Origin: Brassica napus
Lineage: Eukaryota; Streptophyta; Magnoliopsida; Brassicales; Brassicaceae
Reading direction: 5' to 3'
NCBI RefSeq assembly: GCF_020379485.1
Contig: NC_063446.1
Span: 13,749,597-13,813,596, forward strand
Length of the DNA: 64,000 bases
Made by a program: the position numbers and the translations under genes. Positions 1 through 10,176 of the stretch are shown here, piece after piece. Numbering within the stretch: position 1 is the stretch's first letter; every line of letters starts with the position of its first letter. The notes under the pieces are model-generated. The model did not search any database, was not told the DNA's origin, and saw nothing but the letters and a program-made list of their open reading frames with translations.

Positions 1-101
1 ATCCAGCCACTTATGCCGACTGTATCCACTGGTGCTTACCTGGTCTTCCAGATACTTGGAATGAGATTCTTTATACACATATCATCTCAAAATCGTTATG
101 A
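1..101 (+). CDS. 3' end of a trichome birefringence-like (TBL) gene, cut by window edge
   Basis: Reading from base 3, the sequence encodes the C-terminal end of a TBL/DUF231 protein and stops at TGA 99-101. The diagnostic DxxH block is present as [16 protein letters not shown], where Asp and His complete the Ser-His-Asp triad of these Golgi polysaccharide O-acetyltransferases. The next gene downstream ends in nearly the same block, so the two are tandem paralogues about 380 bp apart. In Arabidopsis TBL28 (At2g40150) and TBL30 (At2g40160) are adjacent, so this is probably the TBL28 counterpart. That assignment is from synteny remembered, not from the fragment itself. Confidence 0.85.
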   Translation, partial: PATYADCIHWCLPGLPDTWNEILYTHIISKSL

Positions 102-481
102 CCCAATGGAACCTCTCATCCTTTTTTTTGTTATTTTAAAAAAATTCTTTGTGATGTATATAGGATGAAAACCTAAAGGGAATTGACGTGGGATCCAAGT
201 ACGCCACATCATGTTTTGCTATATGCCTATGTTCACAAAAAATATAGAGAAAATGTATTTGTCACTTGCAGCCTTGTCATTTAGTACTAATCTTTTCTTG
301 ATCTGCAGGCAAATAATAATGAAGAATAACCAAAACAACATTTATTAATTTAACAGATGAATAATTATGATAAATGCCAAGATAAGTAGGTGGTATTATC
401 AGCTCCATGATTGTGAAAGATGTTGGTTTAGTTGAAACTACTAGCTTTTTGATTAACCAACTACGACTCCAACATTCATGA
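102..481. other. intergenic spacer between the tandem TBL genes
   Basis: This 380-bp AT-rich stretch lies between the stop of the upstream TBL gene and the first ATG of the next. It must hold the 3' end of one gene and the promoter of the other. I see no repeat, coding remnant or convincing regulatory motif. A minus-strand open frame across it looks like chance. Confidence 0.6.
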
Positions 482-2112
482 ATGTTCAACCAATTCTCCC
501 TTATGTCCATAAACCAATCTAACAAGATGAAACAAACTGGTGGTACAAAGAGGAGTTCTTACCTTCATGTGCTATATGTTGGAGTCATTGTTCTTCCCTT
601 GTTCCTTCTTGGATGCTATCTGTACAATGAGAAACAGAGGTTTGGTCAGTTTCAAGAATTCAAGAAAGATAACCTACAAGAAGAAAATAAAGAGAAGAAG
701 ATTGGCCTGGTGTCATTAGAAGTCTGCGATGTTTTCACAGGAAAATGGGTTCTGGATAACGTTACACATCCCTTGTACAAAGAAGATGAATGCGAGTTTC
801 TCTCAGAGTGGGTGGCATGCACAAGAAACGGTAGGCCAGACTCAAAGTACCAGAAATGGAGATGGCAACCTCGAGACTGCTCTTTACCAAGGTCCGTTTC
901 ATCTTTCTGAGAACAAACTGAGTACACTTTCTTCTTCTTCTTCTTCTCTCAAATGACTTTATTGTGTTTTAGGTTTGACGCAAAGCCGCTGCTAGAGAAA
1001 CTCAGGGGAAAGAAACTAATGTTCATTGGTGATTCAATACATTATAACCAGTGGCAGTCCATGGTTTGTATGGTTCAATCAATCATTCCATCAAGCAAAA
1101 GGACATTAAACCACACAGCACAAATGTCAATCTTCATTACAGAGGTCTTATATGCCAAAAAAAAAATGTAATAACCCAAGAAGCAAAAAGTAATCAAAAT
1201 CTGATCTCTCCTTTTTAATGTGTAGGAGTACAACACAACCATATCATTCTACTGGGCACCATTCCTAGTCGAATCAAATGCTGATCCTCCAGACAAGAGA
1301 GATGGCAAGAGAGAACCAATTATCATGCCTGGATCAATCTCAAAGCACGGCGAGAACTGGAAAGACGCAGACTTCCTCGTGTTCAACACTTACATTTGGT
1401 GGACCAGACATTCTAAGATCAAAGTTCTGTAAGTAAATGACCATAGTATTTCTACCATGTTGCATACTCCAATTTAACCATTACTAATAAAGTTTTTTGC
1501 TGGCTGAAGAAGACGAGGATCTTTCATCACTAACGAATCAGAAGAGAGTAATGAAGTTGGAATCTATAGCATGTACGAAGAAGTACTACGAACATGGAAA
1601 AACTGGCTAGAACAAAACATTAACCCAAACCGAACATCTGTCTTCTTCAGCAGCATGTCACCAACTCATGTCAGGTAACTTATGAGCCGAGAAACCCAAG
1701 TTTTGTTTTGTTTTCAACTTTCCCTTTGATGACACCTTCAACAAAATGTAACAGGAGTTCAGACTGGGACGTTAATGGAGGAGTAACCAGAAAGTGCGAG
1801 AAAGAGACGGAACCTATACTCAACATGTCGAAACCAGTAGATGTCGGAACAAACCGTAGGCTTCAAGAAATCGCAGTGAACGTGACTAAATCCACCGCAA
1901 AAGTTCATGTAACATTCCTCAACGTGACAACGATGTCAGAGTACAGGAAAGATGCGCATACATCCTTTTACGGATCGAGAAATGGTAGACTCTTAACTCC
2001 GGTGCAGAAAGCGGATCCAAGAACGTTCGCTGATTGTTATCACTGGTGTCTTCCAGGTTTGCCAGATACATGGAACGAGTTTCTCTCATTGTATATCATC
2101 CACAGAAGTTAA
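482..2112 (+). CDS. TBL30: TBL30-like xylan O-acetyltransferase family protein (five exons)
   Basis: Five exons with GT-AG introns join in frame: 482-891, 973-1144, 1226-1428, 1513-1674 and 1755-2112 (434 residues). A cytosolic tail is followed by one hydrophobic segment (about residues 25-46, [20 protein letters not shown]), the usual type II Golgi anchor. The Cys-rich TBL domain follows, then the GDS block ([15 protein letters not shown], nucleophile Ser) and the C-terminal DxxH block ([16 protein letters not shown]). Known family members O-acetylate xylan or mannan in the Golgi, and the ESK1/TBL28-35 clade acts on xylan. Methionines at 503 and 527 are alternative starts; the third sits just before the basic and hydrophobic anchor. 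It is a tandem neighbour of the truncated TBL gene upstream. No disabling change is seen. The TBL30 name rests on neighbour order. Confidence 0.88.
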
Positions 2113-2381
2113 ACACTTTTTTGTGAACTTTTCAAGTTGGTTTATAACTGAACGTGTAAGTTTAAGTTTTAGTGTCTCGTCTTTGCATAGAGAATAGTTT
2201 TTTTTGTCCGAAAGCATAACTTGATTAGTAGTCACAAAAGAAGCACTATGAAAACATACAAACATGGTCATTATCATCTTGTGAACCAAAGATGAACTTA
2301 TTACAAGAAACCAAACACGCCTTCTACATGGAAATATTTGACATAGGATTTTTATTACACATCCATCGAGAGCCTTTTAGA

Positions 2382-2750
2382 TTAAGTCCTGGTCCTGGAT
2401 GTGGGTTCATCCATCTCCTCTCCTTCATCTTCATCGTCAGCCTTTCCAGTTCTAGTACCTCCTTTGCGTCCCATCTGTTGATATCCTTCAGTTCCTAACT
2501 GCTCTTTCCGTGTATTCCCTCCTCGGCTCCTCCCTTAAACATAATATTCCACAAATATTAAACACATTACTATAGTCTTAAATTAATAGCTTGAAACATA
2601 GGTAACAATAAAATGAGAAAGAAGTAGATATAGACCTTCAGCAAGATGCTGTTGAGCATCGAAGCTTTTGCCTCCAGTGCCACCTTGCACGACCGTTTCT
2701 CCCTTCTTGGCCCTCTCTTCTAGCTGTTTCTTCTCCTGTTGAGACGCCAT
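2382..2750 (-). CDS. EM6: EM6-like group 1 LEA protein (two exons)
   Basis: Minus-strand gene with exon 1 at 2636-2750 and exon 2 at 2382-2533, separated by a GT-AG intron of about 100 bp (88 residues; Arabidopsis EM6 is about 92). It starts [20 protein letters not shown] and carries the hydrophilic group 1 LEA 20-mer ([20 protein letters not shown]) in exon 2, followed by an acidic tail ending RTRT. Group 1 LEA proteins accumulate in drying seeds and protect cell contents during desiccation. Transcription depends on ABA through ABI3 and ABI5 at ABRE/G-box sites, and one such site lies about 230 bp upstream. The acidic tail [11 protein letters not shown] replaces the longer Gly-rich tail of the Arabidopsis protein. 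Its position next to the TBL pair matches At2g40170. Confidence 0.93.
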
Positions 2751-2975
2751 AGCAAAAGTTTTAAAAAAACTTAGAGAACAAAAAAAATAAACCCAAACAA
2801 AGTTTTAAAATGTAGCAAAAGTTTTAAAAAAACTTAGAGATCGGTCTATATGTATATATATTCGAATTGTTTGGGATGTCATTTTGCTAGCTAGTGTCTC
2901 CACGTTGAGGTTTGACGTGGTGATTCAGGAACAATCGGTACGTCATACGTGTGCTCTTCTTTGATGGTGACATGC

Positions 2976-2981
2976 CACGTG
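2976..2981 (-). promoter_or_regulatory. G-box/ABRE upstream of EM6
   Basis: A CACGTG core in the context GCCACGTGCG lies 226 bp upstream of the EM6 start codon. This is the strong ABRE context bound by ABI5-type bZIP proteins in Em promoters. Further ACGT cores lie nearby at about 2940-2950 and 2999. Confidence 0.7.
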
Positions 2982-3246
2982 CGGATTGAATTAGCTGACG
3001 TATACTTGGAACTTGAAAGAGCCACGCTGCTTCACCGCGTGTTCTTTAGGGCATCGACAATGGTGGATTCTATTAAAGAGTCCTTAGCCATTATTTTACT
3101 ATATATTTTTTAATTGAATAGTTAAAGATTTTAAATCAAAAAGTGAGTCCAATGGTGGACTCTATTGAGGAGTCTTTATATTCACAAATAAATGAGATTC
3201 AAAATCGGAAGGGACGACGGAGACCAGAGACCTTGGAGCTTCTCAC

Positions 3247-3517
3247 ATGGCGTCTCTTTCTTCTCATCCCTTAATGAAGAAGCTCGTGACCTTCATCTTA
3301 TCTACTATGTTTCTCACCACCGCGAGCTCTGAAACGCAGTGCCAGCATTTCAAGTCGATCATCAGCTTCCGCGACTCCATTGCCGACACAGGAAACTTGC
3401 TCGGCCTCTCTGATCCTAACGATCTTCCTCACGTCGCGTTCCGTCCATACGGAGACACATTCTTCCACCATCCCACGGGCCGTTTCTCAAACGGTCGCCT
3501 CATCATCGACTTCATTG
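3247..3517 (+). pseudogene. isolated first exon of a GDSL esterase/lipase
   Basis: The frame from 3247 encodes a signal peptide ([20 protein letters not shown], cleaved near SSETQC) and block I of a GDSL lipase, then the exon 1 end [13 protein letters not shown] with a donor-like GGTACTT at 3517. No second exon, oxyanion blocks or catalytic DxxH is found downstream, so only about 90 of roughly 390 residues exist. The catalytic block reads [11 protein letters not shown] where the family has SFGDS: Gly to Arg next to the nucleophilic Ser. In-frame reading past the donor stops at 3576. It resembles the tandem At1g28570-28670 lipases, which are not part of this neighbourhood, so it was probably carried here by duplication or capture. 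Confidence 0.75.
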
Positions 3518-5040
3518 GTACTTGTCCCCACTCTTCCAATCGTTGCGCGCCACGTCGATACGGACCCGGTCCTTAAAACCCTAATGTAAGGACTGATCCT
3601 TACCTTTTCTCCTTGTTTTTTTAATTTCGAAACCAAAAACTCATATGTTTTCGTGCTAAGGATTTACTACGGATCGCCGTTGTGGATGGTCTTATCTATA
3701 CCCCGGAAGCTGTTTTGTGTGTTGTCTTGTATGCTTATATACAGAATAAGTTTAATTTAAAACGTTGGAGGTCGTTCGCTCAGTCCGTACCTTATGGTAG
3801 GTGTGTAATTTGCTGGTCAAAACGACATTAGGTGACGGCTATTCTTTGTTTTGAGACTAGATTGAACTACCGAAAAAGTCTCCCACCCCTGGATCGCAAC
3901 AACTATGATTATTTATTAAAAATCAAGTGAAATAAACAACTTTTAACAAACAAAAAACAATTAAAAAATCATCCTTGATTAGAACATATGTGTTGCAACA
4001 TATAAACTGGGGAATACAATTCCAAATCTAAAATGATGAACAATGGAGAAAATTTAAAGAAATGGAGAAAATTAAGAGGCCATGAGAAATGTCAAAATCC
4101 TTTTTCTACTACGTATTAAATGTTACCAGAAATGAACTCAAAAGAGAAAACCATAAAGTAAGTTGAGTTGCCTATACTATAACCCACAAAATAAGTTCAC
4201 TAGGCTATAGATATGAATTTTTAGAAGTTGTCTATTATAACAAAATGAGTTACCTTCAGGATACTTTAGTCTTCCCCCGGTCTAGACTGTCTTGTCTTTG
4301 GAAAAGAATACAACAAATTCATTATTGTGATAAAGACACTGTCTTCGCTATCCCACAAGGTTATTCTCAGAAAGCAGCAATGACAGAGATAAATGATAAT
4401 TCGTGGTATGAGTTCTATCTTTATGAATGTTTATATAAAATCAAAAGTGAGGAAACAATGTATATAACTCCCTTTCTGATTTCATCTGATGAAACCTCAC
4501 TTTCTGATTCAGAATAACCTTGGACTACAATTGATGGACAAATGTGCCCCTCAGTTTTGACCGTCACATTGTCTTTTGTGGCATTTACATAACTTACCAA
4601 CTATCCAATCGTTAAGCTCTGAATTACATGTTGCATATTCGATTAGCTGATTGCTTTATAAATGTGAATTTATTTTGTTTCAAACAGTTATATATGTCGT
4701 TGTTACGTCAATTTCAAAGCTGAAAATGTTGTTCATGTTAATTTTATTTTGTGTTCTAATATATATATATTTTAATGTAATTTCTAACCAGAAAGTAAAC
4801 TCTAAAGTTAAATTCGTTTGCCAAGTCAAAAAGGCCGACTCGAGACTGAGCCTTAGGAGGGAAGTTATTTCCGTTCATATATGACGAGGTATTGTCAACT
4901 GTTCCCAATCATACACTACATACACAATACTTTAATATTTATACATTTACGTATGGTATTTTTTTTTGTAACAGACATTTACGTATGGTATGATGTCTCA
5001 AATCTAAATGGTCTTCCTCTTTCCTTATAAGAATTAATAT
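3518..5040. other. intergenic, AT-rich, one unrecognised short open frame
   Basis: No gene is recognised. A 90-codon open frame at 4245-4517 has an acidic, Ser-rich end (SSDETSLSDSE) and no family I can name; with no promoter or splice context it is probably chance or a remnant. The first 80 bases continue from the lipase exon as its presumed intron. Confidence 0.5.
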
Positions 5041-5243
5041 TGGAGTATTGATACCCTGACAAATTATAGTTTGGGATCAAAAGAAACTTGAATTTTATTG
5101 AGAATCATGCTTGGTATTTATACCCAAGAAAGTATTGCTAGAATAGGAAAACGTAAAACCAAATCTAACTAGGAAAAACATATGAATCATTATCTAAAAA
5201 CATATTAGTATGATTTCCTAACCTTTATAGAAATCATACTCCA
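5041..5243 (-). repeat. probable solo LTR, copia-like, antisense
   Basis: About 203 bp with short inverted ends (TGGAGTATTG at the left, CATACTCCA at the right), giving TG...CA termini. On the minus strand it has a TATA-like GTATAAATACC about 30 bp before an AATAAAATTC stretch, the promoter and polyadenylation layout of small copia LTRs. AATTAATA occurs just outside both ends but is offset by one or two bases, so the target duplication is not clean. A MITE is the alternative. Confidence 0.5.
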
Positions 5244-5253
5244 ATAATTAATA

Positions 5254-6365
5254 CAATACATTTTGCCAGGTATACAGTAAATCATGTATTTTTCGCTCTG
5301 CATTATAAATTAATTGGAGGGACTAAATTTAAAACCCTTTATTTTTTACGAAGCTTTTTCTATTAAGCCCCAAAATCAGCTTCAATAAAAAGTCTTATCA
5401 AGTATCCAAAATCCTACAAATGGATAGCTTTTCTAGAAAGGCATATGTCCGAAGACTACTTTTTCTTAATCGAGTTATTCATCCCTCGCATTCACGTAAT
5501 ATACCATCAAAAGTTGGGAACCATTTACGTATACACATCAAACTTTAATTGTTATTCATCGACTAATTGACTTGAAAGTTTGATGGTTTCTACTTCTAAA
5601 TTAGTTAGCAATTAATGCACAAATTTATAAAACATACATATATACCTAACTAAAATTGGTATAGGAAGACCAGATGTGACTAGTTCCGTATTTCTTCGCA
5701 ATTAGCCCCCTTTTTGTCAAGAAATCTTCGTATTTATATGTATATTTATTATATAGTTTTTACCATATTCATTTTCGTTTACACGCTAATATAGTAGCTT
5801 TTCTAGCGTGTAAACCAATATTTTACGTTTTTAAAGTAGTTTTATGTTGTTAATTAACGCGTAAAACTATATCCCTTTTTTTTTAAACTCCTACTTAATG
5901 AGAGAAAACTATACTTGATGAGAGAAAATCAATAGTTATATATGGTAGCTAGTAATTCACGTCTTCTTCATAATACATTCTCGATTTCTCACCTACTCAT
6001 CATCATACATGACATGAGTTTTGACATAAATCCATACCATTGAGTTGCGAATATTTGCTGCCGATAACATTTTTTTTTTTGCCAAGGATGCGAATATCAT
6101 ATAAATATGAAAGATGTTTGTAAACTTTACAAAAAAAAATTAAAACCAGACGGGGTGCACTTTGCCGATAACATAAAATGCATGTATGTTTGTGCGTTCA
6201 GTTTAATTACTAAAATAAATGGCGTGACTGACTTTCTTTGATTAATTCAATAGCAGTAGTTAATGTAACCAAACCTATCAGTTCATCAAGCCGTCTGAAA
6301 AATGGGACCGTGCATACTCGAAAGACTTACTAGACCGTAATTAAGGTAATTAAACTATACATTTA
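5254..6365. other. intergenic, no feature recognised
   Basis: AT-rich sequence without recognisable coding potential, tandem arrays or clear element ends. It ends at the TTA target site of the MITE that begins at 6366. Confidence 0.55.
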
Positions 6366-6384
6366 GGGGGTGTATTCAATCTAA

Positions 6385-6763
6385 GGGGAAGTATTCAACT
6401 GAAAGTTTCACCCGAAAGTTTCAGGTGATTTGTATTAAAATGACAAATCCACTGTTATTGAAACATGAATTTTAAAAACTCATTTAAAATCCACGGTTAT
6501 TGAATTTGACATTTCTTAAAGTACTCTGAAATCCACTGTTATTGAAAATATTTTAAGTTGTGGAGTTTTAAAGTTTTCAGGTGATTTTAGGGTGTTTGGG
6601 TAGGATTTCTTAGTTAAAAATATTAAAACCCAAATCTCATAGTTTTAGGTGATATTCTAGAATAGTTTAACAAAAATCACTTAAATCTCTGCAACTTATT
6701 GAAATCATCTAAAACCCCATTAAAAATCAAATCACATCAAATGTTAAATTGAATACATTCCCC
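6385..6763. mobile_element. second MITE of the same family, nested in the first
   Basis: This 379-bp foldback begins GGGGAAGTATTCAACT and ends ATTGAATACATTCCCC. It is flanked by TAA at 6382-6384 and 6764-6766. Its arms match those of the host MITE, so a close relative inserted 19 bp inside the host's left terminus. The CTAA of the host end supplied the target. Confidence 0.78.
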
Positions 6764-7067
6764 TAAAATTTGAGGTGATTTAATTTTTAATGAGATTTTA
6801 GATGATTTTAAGGAATTGAAGAGAATAAAATGATTTTTGTTAAACCACTCTAGAATATCACCTAAAACTATGGGATTTGAGTTTTAATTTTTTTAAGAAA
6901 GAAACTCCACCCAAACACTCTAAAATCACTTAAAAACTTTAAAATTCCACAATTTAAAATATTTTCAATAACAGTGGATTTCAAAGTACTTTATAAAATG
7001 TCAAGTTCAATAACACTGGATTTTAAATGAGTTTTTAAAATTCATGTTTTAATAACAGTAGATTTAC

Positions 7068-7914
7068 CATGATTCTCGAGGAGCTACATGACAAAGATGA
7101 ACGGATTGGGGCATTGGAGGAGCAGAACACCACTATCCTTTCGGAGAATGCCACTATCCTTGCTGAGTTGGCATCCCAGAAGAAGTTCAACACCGAGATA
7201 ATGCAGAAGCTAGATCGTTTGATGTCTTCGAGTTCATCTTAGTTTTTTTCGGCTTTTTAAAACTTTCGGAATGTTTTTTTTTCTATTTCGGTTTGTATAA
7301 ATTTTAAACTTTCTGAATGTTTTTTTTCTATTTCGGTTTGTATGAATTTAAATTATATAATATTATTAGTTTTAAATTTCTGATTTTTTTAATTTATTAA
7401 TATAAAAAATATATAAAAATGCAAAATTAATTCGTTTTTAAAATTGGTATATACCGACGGACAATGGTCGTCGGAATATACCGACGGACAAATATCCGTC
7501 GGAATGTACCGACGAACCAATTTTCGTCGGAATATACCGACGAACAAATATCCGTCGGTATATTCCGACGACCATTGTCCGTCGGTATATTCCGACGCCC
7601 AAAGTTCGTCGGAATACACCGAGGAATCCACTACGTCGGAATTGTCCGAGGAACGTTCTCCGTCGGTACATAGTTTTTCCGATGAACTCTGGTCTCGTGT
7701 GTCCGCATCGTAATATCGTCGGAAGTTCGTCAGAATGACGTTTCTCGGTATTCGTCAGAAAGTCGTCGGAAGTTCTGACGAAATTCCGACGAAATTTTTT
7801 TTTCCGACAAAACGATACCGACGGACAGGTTCGTCGGAAATTCGTCGGAATCGGTCTATTCCGACGAATTTCCGACGATTTCGGCCATCAAAATCCCCCT
7901 GTTTTCTTGTAGTG
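7068..7914 (+). mobile_element. 3' end of a CACTA (En/Spm) transposon, left part lost
   Basis: The right terminus reads CTGTTTTCTTGTAGTG, the reverse complement of a CACTACAAGAAAACAG terminus. Before it lie dense subterminal repeats of TCCGACGAA / CGTCGGAA type in both orientations (7447-7880). The left CACTA terminus is absent: host MITE sequence runs straight into an open frame at about 7068. The same terminus recurs in the complete element at 43139-45834, so both are one family. The deletion removed the 5' side and about a dozen bases of MITE. Confidence 0.78.
7069..7242 (+). pseudogene. C-terminal fragment of a CACTA-encoded protein
   Basis: A 57-codon stretch ends at TAG 7240-7242 inside the truncated CACTA element. 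It is rich in Glu, Leu and Gln with a heptad-like pattern (EELHDKDERIGALEEQ, then ILSENATILAELASQKK), suggesting a short coiled coil, and ends in a Ser run. This resembles the C-terminus of plant En/Spm TNP-type or transposase_24 proteins, though I recognise it mainly from its place just inside the subterminal repeats. The upstream coding part is gone. Confidence 0.5.
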
Positions 7915-8181
7915 CAAATCACATAAAACTCTCAATTGAATACGCCCTCCTTAAAATGAAATAAATCAAATTAGTGACACAGTTGTATTCAAATTCAATG
8001 GACGGTAGTTCAACATTCAAAGATTAATTATGGCAATATAATAAAGCCTCTTACCAAATTAAAATAAATCAAACAAAAAACTTGTGGAGATGAGTGATTT
8101 TGGCACCGACGTGAATTTGACTAAATTACGAGAGATAGACTTGGTCACGAAGGTGTTAATAAGAATGATAAACAATCGTCG

Positions 8182-8194
8182 TTGACCATTGACC
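8182..8194 (+). promoter_or_regulatory. paired W-boxes upstream of PP2C5
   Basis: Two TTGACC cores sit one base apart (8182-8187 and 8189-8194), about 150 bp before the first PP2C5 ATG. WRKY factors bind such sites, which fits a stress-responsive MAPK phosphatase. Binding here is inferred. Confidence 0.5.
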
Positions 8195-8207
8195 CAAAAC
8201 TTTGTCA

Positions 8208-8216
8208 TATATAAAA
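8208..8216 (+). promoter_or_regulatory. TATA box of PP2C5
   Basis: TATATAAAA lies 14 bp after the W-box pair and about 125 bp before the ATG at 8334, a normal spacing for a plant core promoter. Confidence 0.6.
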
Positions 8217-8333
8217 ATATCTAACCGCCCACTATATCGCTAGGTTCTTTGCTTTTTCAGACGTACACAACAAGGAATAACTTAATCAAAACGCAACCCT
8301 ATTTCTATTTTTCCTTTTCAATCTTTTCCTTAT

Positions 8334-9869
8334 ATGCATTCAAGAGTTCGATCAAGAAGAGGCAAACTTACCATGAACAGATTAGTGATAATGGCTCCGG
8401 AATCTCCTGTTTTCTTTTCGTCTCCGCTTGTTTTTTCTCCAACATCGGTCAAAACGCCGTCGTCTTCACCACGTTCAACACCACAGAAGCTGGCAATGGT
8501 AGCGTGTCCTTCAAGGAAGGCTAAAGAGACGACTTCGTGTCCTGGCTCCGACACCGTGTTGAAAAGAAAAAGACCACCGATGCTTGACCTAAAGTTGCCT
8601 CCGGTGGTTGCATCGTGGTGTAGTACGACGGTGAAGACGCCGGAAAAAGCGGATGAGGTTGTCGAAGTAGAGGAAGATGGATTATACTCTGTTTATTGCA
8701 AGAGAGGAAGACGTGGACCAACAGAAGATCGGTACGTCGCGGCGGTTGATCCCGACGAAAGAGTACGTAAAAAGGCTTTCTTCGGCGTTTTCGACGGCCA
8801 CGGCGGATCCAAAGCGGCGGAGTTCGCGGCCAAGAATCTCGGTAGCAACATTGAGGCGGCGAAGGAGGCAGCGAGGTCGGGAGAAAGTGTTTACTCGGTT
8901 GAGAGAGCGATAAGAGAGGGTTACATAAAAACTGACGAGGACTTCTTGAAAGAAGGCTCGAGAGGCGGCGCGTGTTGCGTAACCGCTTTTATATCTGAAG
9001 GCGAGCTTGCGGTTTCGAATGCCGGAGATTGCCGGGCTGTTATAAGCCGCGGTGGAGTTGCGGAAGCTCTTACTACCGATCACAATCCTGGTCAAGCAGA
9101 TGAGCTCAAAAGGATTGAAGCATTGGTGAGTTTTATCATCCTTTATATTGTGTGTTTTAGTAATTACTAGCACTACAGAATCGTGGAATGGCTGAAAATA
9201 TATTTAAAAATATGCCAAGGTTTAGGTAACCATATCTTAGGAAAAAATATATGTGATAAATTCATTGTTCTTCAAGTTTTATACCAACGACATTGAAATT
9301 TTGATCAAATTATTAACACATAGGTCACATTCTATTTTCTCTATTTTCCCATGTTTTATAGGAATCGCCGAATGGATGAAAAAATGATGTAGTAGTCCAG
9401 TTTTGTTTGATTGGGTGCGGTTTACTTAATTTTTATGTGTTGTGTAGGGTGGTTATGTTGACTGCTGCAACGGCGTGTGGAGAATTCAAGGAACATTAGC
9501 CGTCTCACGAGGAATTGGAGATCGGTATCTCAAGGAGTGGGTAATAGCTGAACCAGAAACAAAAACATTACGGATTAAACCGGAATTTGAGTTCTTGATC
9601 TTAGCATCTGACGGCCTTTGGGATAAGGTAAGCCTAACTGGAAATGTCTTCTTTTGTTAGTCTGTGGTTTGAATGTTGAATCGGATTTTCCGTGGACGTT
9701 ATAGGTAACGAACCAGGAGGCGGTTGATGTGGTTCGACCATACTGCGTAGATGTGGAGAATCCAAAGACACTCTCTGCTTGCCAGAAACTAGTCGAGCTA
9801 TCCTGTAAGAGAGGGTCCTTGGATGATATTAGTCTGATCATAATTCAGCTACAAAAGTTTGTGCCATGA
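8334..9869 (+). CDS. PP2C5: PP2C5-like protein phosphatase 2C, clade B (three exons)
   Basis: Exons 8334-9125, 9448-9627 and 9705-9869 join in frame through GT-AG introns (378 residues from the first Met; a start at 8373 would give 365). The Ser/Pro-rich N-terminal region ends in a kinase-interaction motif, KRKRPPMLDLKL, as in AP2C phosphatases that dephosphorylate MAP kinases MPK3, MPK4 and MPK6. The PP2C core has the metal-binding GVFDGHGG, GDCRAVISRGG, ALTTDHNPGQ, VSRGIGDRYLK and ILASDGLWDK blocks, so both metal-site aspartates are present. It ends in the usual LIIIQLQKFVP. Arabidopsis PP2C5 (At2g40180) acts with AP2C1 in stomatal, germination and ABA responses. The order EM6-PP2C5 matches Arabidopsis. 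No disabling change is seen. Confidence 0.92.
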
Positions 9870-10176
9870 TTCATTAAACGTATCCTAGTATTAAGCTAAA
9901 CTTTGATTAAATTCGGTAGGTCTTAAGTTATTGAAAATTTTGTCGGTAATTTACATGTAAATATAAATTTCAAACATTATTAACTAATATTATTATTATT
10001 CCTGGGGATCTCAAGATCCAAGTGTCTTGCGATATGTTTTTTTAATCAATATCTTGCGATATGTTTGAGAAAAAAAAGCAAAAACTAGAAGCTATTTCAT
10101 AAAAAACCCTAAAAGAATATTTCATCATAAGGAAATATCATCCAAAATATTGTCATTCAGCATGTGGTGAATTAAG
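9870..10176. other. short intergenic spacer
   Basis: AT-rich 307-bp gap holding the PP2C5 3' region and whatever promoter the F-box remnant had. I see no repeat or motif worth naming. Confidence 0.5.

Larger units (their letters stand above)
6366..7950. mobile_element. PIF/Harbinger-type MITE, enlarged by two nested insertions
   Basis: The ends are inverted copies: GGGGGTGTATTCAAT at the left and ATTGAATACGCCCTCC at the right. The element is flanked by TTA at 6363-6365 and 7951-7953, the TWA duplication typical of PIF/Harbinger. Its own body is recognisable as 6366-6384, 6767-7067 and 7915-7950. The rest is a second MITE and a CACTA fragment. The arms carry long AT-rich inverted sequence with GTGATTT and CACTGTTATTGAAA motifs. 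Confidence 0.8.

Noticed and set aside
4245..4517. 90-codon open frame as a real gene
   Set aside because: No recognisable domain, promoter or splice context; left inside the intergenic entry.
7444..7713. Repetitive TDGQWSSEY-type proteins on both strands
   Set aside because: They are translations of the transposon's CGTCGGAATATACCGACG subterminal repeats, not genes.
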